Assembly (NCBI GenBank): GCA_001577215.1
Contig: LSCC01000030.1
Location: forward strand, 1 to 27,029
DNA length: 27,029 bases
Source of the DNA: Fidelibacterota bacterium TCS52
Lineage (GTDB): Bacteria > Fidelibacterota > Fidelibacteria > Fidelibacterales > Fidelibacteraceae
Direction of reading: 5' to 3'
Of the stretch, positions 7,280-14,070 are shown in pieces. The translations under genes and the position numbers were made by a program. A model generated the notes under the pieces. It did not search any database. It was not told the DNA's origin and saw only the letters and a list, made by a program, of their open reading frames with translations. How positions within the stretch are numbered: the stretch's first letter is position 1; the number at the start of each line of letters is the position of its first letter.

Positions 7280-8677
7280 ATGAATGATTCGATAGCAAAA
7301 ATATGGGATTTGTCGTTAAAAGATATTAAACAAAGTATTCCCGAACATACATATCAAGCATGGTTTGAATCTTTGCAACCTGTATCTTTTGACAATGGAA
7401 TTTTTAAAATCAATGTGCCAAACACATTTCATTTTGAATGGTTGGAAACAAATTATAAAGATATGATAGTTAATGTTTTGAAAAAGCAGGTCAAAGACGA
7501 TATTCAACTACAATTTTTAATTAAAAAAGTTGAAGAAGATGATGTTAATGATCAAGATGGAAATGATTTAAATAATAATTATAATACAAGTAGGACAAAT
7601 AATATTTTTCCACATGGAAATGAATATTCCGATCGTAATAAATGTATCCAATTAAATAATCGTTATACTTTTGATAATTTCGTTGAGGGACCCAACAATC
7701 AATTTTCAAAAGTGGCGAGCAGAGCTGTGGCAGAATCGCCGGGAAATACAGCATTTAATCCTTTATTGATCTATGGTGGAACAGGCTTAGGGAAAACACA
7801 TTTATTACAAGCTATTGGTAATATGGTAATTAATGATAATCCTAACAAAGTAGTTATTTATGTATCCAGTGAAAAATTTATGGTTGATTTTATTTCCGCT
7901 ATAAGAAATAATAAAATGAATGAATTTGGCGATATATACCGTAAAGCCGATTTATTATTGGTTGATGATATTCAATTTTTTGAATCCAAGGAAAGCACTC
8001 AAGAACAATTTTTTCATACTTTTAATGAATTATATCAAAATGGGAAACAGATAGTCATTACAGCTGATAGAACACCAAAAGAGTTACATGCAATAGAAGA
8101 AAGATTGGTTTCAAGATTTTTATCCGGGTTAATGGTTGATATTCAACCACCGGACTATGAATCTCGTATAGCAATTTTACAAAAGAAAGCAAATATGGAT
8201 GATCTGTTAATTCCGGAAGAAATATTAGATTTTATTGCAAAAAATATTACTTCAAATGTGAGAGAATTAGAAGGAACTATGACAAGAATATTTGCTTATA
8301 GTTCATTAACTCACACTGATATCACTTTATCATTAGCCAAAAAAGTAATAGGTGATATTTTGTCAATAAAGAAAAATAATGTTATATCTTTTGAAGCAAT
8401 ATTAAAAACTGTCGCTGAATATTATAACCTTTCAGAAAATGAGATAATAGGTAAAAGCAGAGTAAAAGAAATAGCTTTTGCTCGTCAAATTGTGATGTAT
8501 TTAAGTAGAAAATTAAGTGGTTCTTCATTAAAGACAATTGGCATGAAATTAGGTGGAAGAGATCACACGACTGTTATACATGGTCATAATGCAATTGACA
8601 AAAAGATCAAAAAAGAGAAAAAATTCAAAAAAGATATTGATACAATCAAAAATCAAGTTGATTTTGAATTGTATTGA
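7280..8677 (+). CDS. dnaA: Chromosomal replication initiator DnaA
   Basis: DnaA binds boxes at the origin, oligomerises with ATP and opens the duplex. The 465-residue chain shows all four domains. Domain I is at about 1-75, with W-x-x-x-L near the start and P-E-H-T-Y-Q-A-W-F. A low-complexity Asn/Asp-rich linker lies at about 85-125. The AAA+ core has Walker A G-G-T-G-L-G-K-T (166-173), Walker B L-L-L-V-D-D-I-Q-F (225-233) and an R-L-x-S-R-F sensor region. The C-terminal DNA-binding helix-turn-helix carries the signature G-G-R-D-H-T-T-V-I-H-G (425-435). The ATG at 7280 is used; a nearby ATG at 7272 in another frame is closed after three codons. The preceding region has DnaA boxes, so autoregulation is likely. 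Confidence 0.97.
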   Translation: MNDSIAKIWDLSLKDIKQSIPEHTYQAWFESLQPVSFDNGIFKINVPNTFHFEWLETNYKDMIVNVLKKQVKDDIQLQFLIKKVEEDDVNDQDGNDLNNNYNTSRTNNIFPHGNEYSDRNKCIQLNNRYTFDNFVEGPNNQFSKVASRAVAESPGNTAFNPLLIYGGTGLGKTHLLQAIGNMVINDNPNKVVIYVSSEKFMVDFISAIRNNKMNEFGDIYRKADLLLVDDIQFFESKESTQEQFFHTFNELYQNGKQIVITADRTPKELHAIEERLVSRFLSGLMVDIQPPDYESRIAILQKKANMDDLLIPEEILDFIAKNITSNVRELEGTMTRIFAYSSLTHTDITLSLAKKVIGDILSIKKNNVISFEAILKTVAEYYNLSENEIIGKSRVKEIAFARQIVMYLSRKLSGSSLKTIGMKLGGRDHTTVIHGHNAIDKKIKKEKKFKKDIDTIKNQVDFELY

Positions 8678-8773
8678 TTAATAAAATTATCCTTGCATAT
8701 TATAAAATATTTGCTTAAAATATAAACTTGTAAAGTATGAATAATTTGAGATATTTTGTAATTAGGAGAAAAA

Positions 8774-8983
8774 ATGAGACCAAAAATTCACCCGAAATAT
8801 AATAAAACAGTTGTAACTTGCGCTTGTGGGAATACATTTGAAACAAAAAGTACTACGAAAGAGATCAAAGTAGAAATATGTTCAGCATGTCACCCTTTCT
8901 ACACAGGTAAACAAAAAATATTAGATAGTGCCGGTAGAATTGAAAAATTCAATAAAAAATATAATTTGAAAGGCAAAAAATAG
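8774..8983 (+). CDS. rpmE: Ribosomal protein bL31, zinc-binding type
   Basis: A 69-residue large-subunit ribosomal protein. The zinc-ribbon cysteines of the C+ form are all present: C-A-C-G (16 and 18) and C-S-A-C (36 and 39), followed by the family hallmark H-P-F-Y-T-G-K-Q. The N-terminal M-R-P-K-I-H-P-K-Y is typical. A good ribosome site (AGGAGA, 8764-8769) precedes the ATG. The cysteine-bearing form needs zinc and is often replaced by a cysteine-free paralogue under zinc limitation in other bacteria; no such paralogue lies in this window. Its stop codon abuts the ATG of the DUF1385 gene. Confidence 0.96.
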   Translation: MRPKIHPKYNKTVVTCACGNTFETKSTTKEIKVEICSACHPFYTGKQKILDSAGRIEKFNKKYNLKGKK

Positions 8984-9979
8984 ATGGGTTATTTTTTTAG
9001 ATTAATTAAAAATTATCTAATAATAATCCTTCAAAAAGCATCTATTTTAGTCGGCGGACAAGCAGTTATTGAAGGCGTTATGATGCGTGTTCCGGGTGCT
9101 TATGCAACAGCAGTTAGAACTCCGGATGGTAAGATCGCAGTAGAAAGAAAAAAATTTATCTCTTTATCAAAACGTAAAAAAATGTTTGGACGAATTATTA
9201 TACGAGGTATAGTTTCACTTTTTGAAGCAATGAAAATTGGAATGCAAACTTTAACATTCTCAGCGGAAAAGGCATATCCGGAAGAAAATGAAAATAAAGA
9301 TTCTATTTGGAATAAAATATTGGAATATTTAAGTATCGTTTTCGCATTTGGATTAGCGATTGGTCTGTTTCTTGTGTTACCTCTATTTTTAACTACAAAA
9401 GTTTTTTCAATTGAAAAAACAGCTTGGGCTTTTAATGCAGTTGCAGGTGTTTTTAGGATTGTTTTTTTTCTGACTTATCTAATAATAATTAGTTTGATGA
9501 AAGATGTGAAACGATTATTTGAATATCATGGCGCAGAACATAAAACTGTTTTTGCATTTGAAAATGGTGCGGATATGAGTATTGAATCAACCCATCCATT
9601 TTCTACTTTTCATCCACGTTGTGGAACAAGTTTTCTTTTTATTACATTGATCTTTACAATAATTATTTATGCAGTAATTGACAGTATTCTGATATATTTT
9701 ATGGAGACTTTAACTTTAACAAATCGCCTATTAATACACCTCCCAATGATTCCTTTGGTTATGGGAATCGGTTATGAAGGATTAAAATTTACGAGTAATC
9801 AGATCGATAATAAATGGTTATCTTGGCTTGTGAAACCGGGACTTTGGTTACAGAGGATCACAACTTCAAAACCGGATGATAAACAAATTGAATGTGCGAT
9901 AACTGCATTAAAGGAAGGATTTGGAAGTGATTGGGAAAAACATGTTGGTTCCAAATATGTTGCAAAAGCTATTGAATAA
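8984..9979 (+). CDS. DUF1385 membrane protein (rpmE-prfA neighbour)
   Basis: A 331-residue multi-pass membrane protein. It has the DUF1385 N-terminal signature V-G-G-Q-A-V-I-E-G-V-M-M-R (about residues 23-35) and the histidine-rich motif Y-H-G-A-E-H-K-T-V (about 182-190). A further conserved stretch, H-P-R-C-G-T-S-F-L, lies near 209-217. Several hydrophobic segments are visible, at about 110-130, 145-170, 218-240 and 245-262. The biochemical role of the family is not established; in many bacteria it sits between rpmE and prfA, as here. The conserved His, Glu and Cys suggest a metal site (inference). The start directly abuts the rpmE stop. This protein has about 22 residues before the signature, longer than many members, so a later start is possible but no better site was seen. 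Confidence 0.85.
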   Translation: MGYFFRLIKNYLIIILQKASILVGGQAVIEGVMMRVPGAYATAVRTPDGKIAVERKKFISLSKRKKMFGRIIIRGIVSLFEAMKIGMQTLTFSAEKAYPEENENKDSIWNKILEYLSIVFAFGLAIGLFLVLPLFLTTKVFSIEKTAWAFNAVAGVFRIVFFLTYLIIISLMKDVKRLFEYHGAEHKTVFAFENGADMSIESTHPFSTFHPRCGTSFLFITLIFTIIIYAVIDSILIYFMETLTLTNRLLIHLPMIPLVMGIGYEGLKFTSNQIDNKWLSWLVKPGLWLQRITTSKPDDKQIECAITALKEGFGSDWEKHVGSKYVAKAIE

Positions 9980-10009
9980 TTTTTTTGTAAAAATTGTATG
10001 AAAATAATT

Positions 10010-10094
10010 AATCACAAAGACACATAAAAATAATACGAAAAGAATTTATGTAAAGTTACTAAGAAATAATAAATTTGTTTTCTTGGTAGTGATT
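10010..10094. repeat. Possible decayed inverted-repeat element
   Basis: The gap between the DUF1385 gene and the next gene is bounded by a six-base inverted pair, AATCAC (10010-10015) and GTGATT (10089-10094). The flanks partly continue the symmetry: CAAAGACAC near the left end against CTTGGTAG at the right. The layout is like an eroded small palindromic intergenic element of about 85 bases. No second copy is in the window, so this rests only on symmetry. Confidence 0.25.
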
Positions 10095-10119
10095 TTAAAA
10101 ATAGTAGAACATTATTGAA

Positions 10120-10977
10120 ATGAAAGAAAAATATAATAAAATAAAAAATCTGAAAATCATTGGCGAAAGTATAAATGATTCCATTGATTCTACAAATAAA
10201 TTATTTGAAGCAAATGATATTGAAGGAATACAAAAATTAGCAATCTCCCAAATAAAAAATAATGTAAAATATCTCGATATAAATATCGGAATGAGAAACA
10301 CAGATTTTTTTTCAACCGTAATTAAGTCAATACAAAGAGTAGTAGATTTACCACTTTCACTTGATACACCATCATACGAATTGCAAGAAATTGGTTTGAA
10401 AAGTTATAGTTTAGAAAGAGCTAATAATCAAAAACCTATATTAAATTCAATTTCAGAATTGAGATTAGATTTTTTTGAATTGTATAAAATCACACCATTT
10501 ATTCCAATATTAATCTTAAGTGAAAGGGAAAATAATGGAACGAAAGCTCAAAATAAAGACGAAGTAGAAATTTTTGAAACAGGCAAACGATTAGTTGAAA
10601 AAGCAAAAAAATATAATATTCCAAATGAAGAAATTATCTTAGATCCGGGAATCGCACCAATTGGAGTTGATTTTGAAAATAAAACAAGATCAGTTTTACG
10701 AGCAATGGAATTAATAAAAAATGATAAATATTTTGAAAATGTTCATATTTCGGTTGGGTTATCAAATTTTTCAAATATGCTTCCCCAAAGAACGCTTCTT
10801 GAAAGTGCATTTATTACTCTTGCTCAACCTTTAGGATTGGATTTTATTATTGGAAATTCAAAAAGAAAATACAAAATACTTTCACAAAATGATATGGCAT
10901 TAATTGCACTAAAAGAAGCAATTGAATTAGGTGGTTATGAATCATTAGCAAGAATTCAAGAATTTATTTCAAATTAA
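10120..10977 (+). CDS. Pterin-binding TIM-barrel protein, methyltetrahydrofolate methyltransferase-like (AcsE/MtrH/MetH-pterin family)
   Basis: A 285-residue stand-alone barrel of the DHPS/pterin-binding superfamily. Matches to corrinoid methyltransferases are in order: I-I-G-E-S-I-N-D (13-20), Y-L-D-I-N-I-G (51-57), L-S-L-D-T-P-S (79-85), I-L-N-S-I (107-111), I-I-L-D-P-G (172-177) and V-G-L-S-N-F-S (212-218). Known members move the N5 methyl of methyltetrahydrofolate to a corrinoid; Asp53, Asp175 and Asn216 would be the pterin contacts. Two departures stand out. The usual G-E-R-I-N reads G-E-S-I-N, and the L-D-S-T-N motif reads L-D-T-P-S, losing the asparagine. No corrinoid protein gene lies nearby. 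It is 15 bases upstream of the QueF-like gene, so the pair is probably one operon. Dihydropteroate synthase itself is less likely because its own signature motifs are not seen. Confidence 0.75.
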   Translation: MKEKYNKIKNLKIIGESINDSIDSTNKLFEANDIEGIQKLAISQIKNNVKYLDINIGMRNTDFFSTVIKSIQRVVDLPLSLDTPSYELQEIGLKSYSLERANNQKPILNSISELRLDFFELYKITPFIPILILSERENNGTKAQNKDEVEIFETGKRLVEKAKKYNIPNEEIILDPGIAPIGVDFENKTRSVLRAMELIKNDKYFENVHISVGLSNFSNMLPQRTLLESAFITLAQPLGLDFIIGNSKRKYKILSQNDMALIALKEAIELGGYESLARIQEFISN

Positions 10978-10992
10978 AAATTAGGAAATACA

Positions 10993-11436
10993 ATGACTAA
11001 AACAAAAAACAATACTTATAAATCGATAGATAAAAATATTTTACAATCAATACCAAATCCAACAAAAGAAGCATATGAAATAAAAATTAAAATACCGGAA
11101 TTTACTTTTCTCGGAGTACACCAACAACCGGATTTTGCAGATGTTTATTTAACTTTTTATCCAAAGAATAGAGTAATTGAACTCAGATCGTTAAAAGAAT
11201 ATGTTTATCAAATGAGAAATGTTGTTGTTTCATATGAAAGGTTGATTAATATTTTTTACGATCATTTAATGGAAATATACGATCCTCTAAGATTACGAAT
11301 ATTAATGTTATGTAATCCACGAGGAGGGATATCTTCACGACTTGTAATAGATTCTGATTGGAAAATCAGAGGTGGCAAAGAAGAATTCGGTGATTGGAAA
11401 AGCAATATGAAAGATACTTGGGAAGTATCAATGTAA
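10993..11436 (+). CDS. QueF-like T-fold protein lacking the catalytic cysteine
   Basis: A 147-residue protein of the QueF family; QueF reduces the nitrile of preQ0 to preQ1 for queuosine in tRNA. Conserved family parts are present: P-E-F-T (35-38), Q-P-D-F-A (45-49), E-L-R-S-L-K (64-69, the NADPH-motif position) and N-P-R-G-G-I-S (108-114). The active site is changed. Where Bacillus QueF has F-T-S-L-C-P-K-T-G-Q, this reads F-T-F-L-G-V-H-Q-Q, one residue shorter with no cysteine, and the F-H-E catalytic segment reads S-Y-E-R. Asp47 and Glu82 remain at the Asp62 and Glu97 positions. The only cysteine (107) lies far away in sequence. Nitrile reduction by the known covalent mechanism therefore seems impossible. 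A changed reaction or a binding role for a purine or pterin is inferred. Confidence 0.8.
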   Translation: MTKTKNNTYKSIDKNILQSIPNPTKEAYEIKIKIPEFTFLGVHQQPDFADVYLTFYPKNRVIELRSLKEYVYQMRNVVVSYERLINIFYDHLMEIYDPLRLRILMLCNPRGGISSRLVIDSDWKIRGGKEEFGDWKSNMKDTWEVSM

Positions 11437-11473
11437 ATGTAAATATAATTATGATAATTTAAAAAAGAGAATT

Positions 11474-12535
11474 ATGTTAAAAAAATTAAAAGAATTAAAA
11501 AATAAATATGACGATTTGGTTAAAGAATTAAGTAAGCCGGAAATAATTCAAGATCAAAATAAATTTGCAGAAATTTCTCGTGAACAAAAAAATCTTGAAC
11601 CGATTGTTAAATTGCATAAAAAATATAAATCATTAATTAAAAATATTGAAGATGATGAAAGTATTCTGAAAGGAAATGATAAAGAACTGAAAGAGATTGT
11701 AAAAGAAGAATTAGATGATTTGTTAGTGCAGAGAGAGAAATTAGAAGAAGAGATAAAGATAGAACTTATTCCAAAAGATCCAAATGATAATAAAAATACA
11801 ATAGTTGAAATTAGAGGTGGAACAGGTGGAGACGAAGCGGCAATTTTTGCTGCAGATCTTTTTCGAATGTATTCAAGATATGCCGAGAGACAGAATTGGA
11901 AGATAAAATTACTATCATCAAGTCCAATTGGATTAGGTGGGTTTAAAGAAATTTCATTTATGATAGCGGGAGAAGGTGCTTATGGCCAATTAAAATATGA
12001 ATCCGGTGTTCATAGAGTTCAGCGAGTCCCAACCACAGAAACACAAGGGCGAATTCACACTTCCGCAGCCACAGTCGCTGTTTTACCAGAAGCGGATAAA
12101 GTTGAAGTTGATATTCAAGACAAGGATATTCGGATTGATACTTATAGAGCATCAGGAGCCGGCGGACAACATGTGAATAAAACAGAATCCGCAATTCGCA
12201 TCACTCATAATCCAACAGGGATCGTTGTTTCTTGTCAAGACGAAAGTTCGCAACACAAGAATAAGGCAAAGGCATTAATGATTTTATATAGTCGTGTTTT
12301 ACAAGATAAGATAGATAAACAAAAATCAGAAAGAGATAAAGATCGTAAATCACAGGTTTCTACAGGCGATAGAAGTGCAAAAATTCGCACCTACAATTTT
12401 CCACAAGGTCGCGTAACTGATCATAGAATAAATTTTACAACTCATCAGCTTCAAAGTATTATGGATGGTGATCTATATGAAATTATTGAACAATTAAAGA
12501 TCGCCGATAATATAGAAAAATTAAAGAATTTATAA
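11474..12535 (+). CDS. prfA: Peptide chain release factor 1
   Basis: RF1 recognises UAA and UAG and triggers hydrolysis of peptidyl-tRNA on the ribosome. The 353-residue chain has the catalytic G-G-Q (230-232) in the context R-A-S-G-A-G-G-Q-H-V-N-K-T-E-S-A. The codon-recognition P-x-T motif reads P-T-T (186-188) in R-V-P-T-T-E-T-Q-G-R. That is RF1-like, not the S-P-F of RF2. The N-terminal 100 residues form the charged coiled-coil domain 1. The gene is followed after 18 bases by prmC, whose product methylates the GGQ glutamine. A full-length gene and the normal use of TAG stops in this window (for example ftsE, DUF5683 neighbour, rpmE) argue for the standard code. Confidence 0.97.
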   Translation: MLKKLKELKNKYDDLVKELSKPEIIQDQNKFAEISREQKNLEPIVKLHKKYKSLIKNIEDDESILKGNDKELKEIVKEELDDLLVQREKLEEEIKIELIPKDPNDNKNTIVEIRGGTGGDEAAIFAADLFRMYSRYAERQNWKIKLLSSSPIGLGGFKEISFMIAGEGAYGQLKYESGVHRVQRVPTTETQGRIHTSAATVAVLPEADKVEVDIQDKDIRIDTYRASGAGGQHVNKTESAIRITHNPTGIVVSCQDESSQHKNKAKALMILYSRVLQDKIDKQKSERDKDRKSQVSTGDRSAKIRTYNFPQGRVTDHRINFTTHQLQSIMDGDLYEIIEQLKIADNIEKLKNL

Positions 12536-12553
12536 TCAACTTAAAAATATATC

Positions 12554-13420
12554 GTGAAAAATAAAAAAAATTGGTGCATAGTTGATATTTTAAATTGGTC
12601 GACAGATTATTTAAACAATAAGAATATTGAGAATGCAAAGACATCAGTCGAATGGATGTTAACTGATGTTTTAAAATGCTCACGAATGGATCTATATTTA
12701 CATTTTAATAAACCATTGACAGAAAGTGAATTAAAAAAATTCAAATCATATCTTTTAAAATGTGCAAATAATGAACCGGTTCAACAAATAATAGGCAAGG
12801 TTGATTTCTATGGTTTTTCTTTTACAATAGATAATAATGTATTGGTTCCACGACCTGAAACAGAAATATTAGTAGAAGAAGTTATCAAAAAATGTAAAGC
12901 AAACTCGAAAGCAAAATTAAGAATTTTAGATATTGGTTCGGGAAGTGGTGCAATTGCGATTGCCTTAGCAAAACATTTGTCCAATGTGAAAATTGATGCT
13001 TTGGAGTATTCTGCAGAAGCTATAAAAATTCTTAAAAAAAATATAAATTTTCATAATCTTGACAATAGAATTTCTATAATTAATGAAGATATTTTTGAAT
13101 ATTCACCTGGACAAAAATTTGATGTTATCGTTAGTAATCCACCATATATTTCAAAGGAAGAATTTGGAAACTTGGACAAAAATGTAAAATATTATGAACC
13201 GCCGATGGCGTTAAGTGACAATGACGATGGATTGACATTTTATAGATATTTTGCTGAAAAATTTAGTAATTGGCTGAAACCTAATGGTTGGGCTGCATTA
13301 GAAATTGACAGTGGGCAGCGAAACAAATTGGAAGAGATTTTTAAAAATTATGATGGGTTGAAATTTATTAAAGATTATCAGAAAGACGATAGGGTTTTGA
13401 TGTTAGACAGAACACGATAA
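12554..13420 (+). CDS. prmC: Release factor glutamine methyltransferase PrmC
   Basis: This enzyme methylates the glutamine of the release-factor GGQ motif, using S-adenosylmethionine. The C-terminal Rossmann methyltransferase has motif I D-I-G-S-G-S-G-A-I-A-I (126-136) and the glutamine-binding N-P-P-Y (195-198). It also has the family's P-R-P-E-T-E segment (99-104), seen here as V-P-R-P-E-T-E-I-L-V. The N-terminal helical domain (about 1-85) is the release-factor-binding part, with E-P-V-Q-Q-I-I-G before the catalytic domain. Translation starts at GTG, with no ATG alternative nearby. At 288 residues it has the family's usual length. It lies just downstream of prfA, the classic partner arrangement. 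Confidence 0.95.
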   Translation: MKNKKNWCIVDILNWSTDYLNNKNIENAKTSVEWMLTDVLKCSRMDLYLHFNKPLTESELKKFKSYLLKCANNEPVQQIIGKVDFYGFSFTIDNNVLVPRPETEILVEEVIKKCKANSKAKLRILDIGSGSGAIAIALAKHLSNVKIDALEYSAEAIKILKKNINFHNLDNRISIINEDIFEYSPGQKFDVIVSNPPYISKEEFGNLDKNVKYYEPPMALSDNDDGLTFYRYFAEKFSNWLKPNGWAALEIDSGQRNKLEEIFKNYDGLKFIKDYQKDDRVLMLDRTR

Positions 13421-13460
13421 ATACAAATAAAGCGGATTAAGATGGATATAGATAAAAAGG

Positions 13461-13494
13461 GAAGATGTGATGCTTTTAGTAACGCTATCACTTC
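13461..13494 (+). terminator. Possible hairpin terminator after prmC
   Basis: GTGATGC (13467-13473) pairs with GCTATCAC (13484-13491) with one bulged base and a ten-base loop. GAAG at the left and CTTC at the right extend the stem after a small internal loop. A short T run (ACTTTTGC) follows, weaker than a standard terminator tail. It lies in the prmC-tadA gap. Confidence 0.3.
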
Positions 13495-13522
13495 ACTTTT
13501 GCAAAGTAAAAACGAATAAAAA

Positions 13523-13981
13523 ATGATAAATAATAAGACACATAAAAAATGGATGAAATATGCTTTTCTTGAGGCATTAAAAGCTTATGAAAAAAATGAA
13601 ATTCCCGTTGGAGCAGTTGTAATCCACGAGAATAAAATTATTGGGAAAGGACATAATCTTATTGAAATACTTAATGACGCTACTGCACATGCGGAAATGA
13701 TCGCAATTACAGCCGCTTCCGAATCTCTTGAGAGCTGGCGTCTCGATAATTGTATTTTGTATGTAACCTTGGAGCCGTGTGTAATGTGTACAGGAGCAAT
13801 AATAAATTCTCGTATCAAAAAAGTAATTTATGGCATTAGTGATAACAAAGCAGGTGCTTGTGATTCGTTGTATCATCTCGGAGAAGATGGGCGACTTAAT
13901 CATAATTTTGAGATATTGTCCGGTGTAATGGAAGGCGAAATAAAAAACTTGATGAATAATTTTTTTAAAAAATTGAGATAA
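13523..13981 (+). CDS. tadA: tRNA-specific adenosine deaminase
   Basis: TadA converts adenosine 34 of tRNA-Arg(ACG) to inosine so one tRNA reads several arginine codons. The 152-residue chain carries the zinc and proton-shuttle motif H-A-E (56-58) and the second zinc motif P-C-V-M-C (85-89). Other hallmarks follow: I-P-V-G-A-V-V near residues 27-33, the N-D-A-T-A-H-A-E-M approach (51-59) and R-I-K-K-V-I-Y-G after the zinc site. These fit TadA better than guanine or cytosine deaminases. It stands alone between the prfA-prmC unit and groEL, with a 102-base gap before it. Confidence 0.92.
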   Translation: MINNKTHKKWMKYAFLEALKAYEKNEIPVGAVVIHENKIIGKGHNLIEILNDATAHAEMIAITAASESLESWRLDNCILYVTLEPCVMCTGAIINSRIKKVIYGISDNKAGACDSLYHLGEDGRLNHNFEILSGVMEGEIKNLMNNFFKKLR

Positions 13982-13986
13982 TCATT

Positions 13987-14014
13987 TTGAAAATGGAATA
14001 TTTTTTATTATATT
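13987..14014 (+). promoter_or_regulatory. Possible groEL promoter
   Basis: TTGAAA (13987-13992) and TATATT (14009-14014) are separated by 16 bases, close to a main sigma-factor promoter. No CIRCE inverted repeat (TTAGCACTC with GAGTGCTAA) is visible between tadA and groEL, so HrcA control through CIRCE is not supported here. An excellent ribosome site, GGAGG, lies at 14059-14063. Confidence 0.35.
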
Positions 14015-14070
14015 AATTAGCTATGATAAAAGTGAAATAAATTAAAATTTAAATAAACGGAGGAAAAAAT

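Noticed and set aside
13577..13903. Open frame on the minus strand across tadA
   Set aside because: It is antisense to a confident tadA gene and has no recognisable product or ribosome site.
13982..14070. CIRCE heat-shock operator before groEL
   Set aside because: No inverted TTAGCACTC/GAGTGCTAA pair could be found in the gap.
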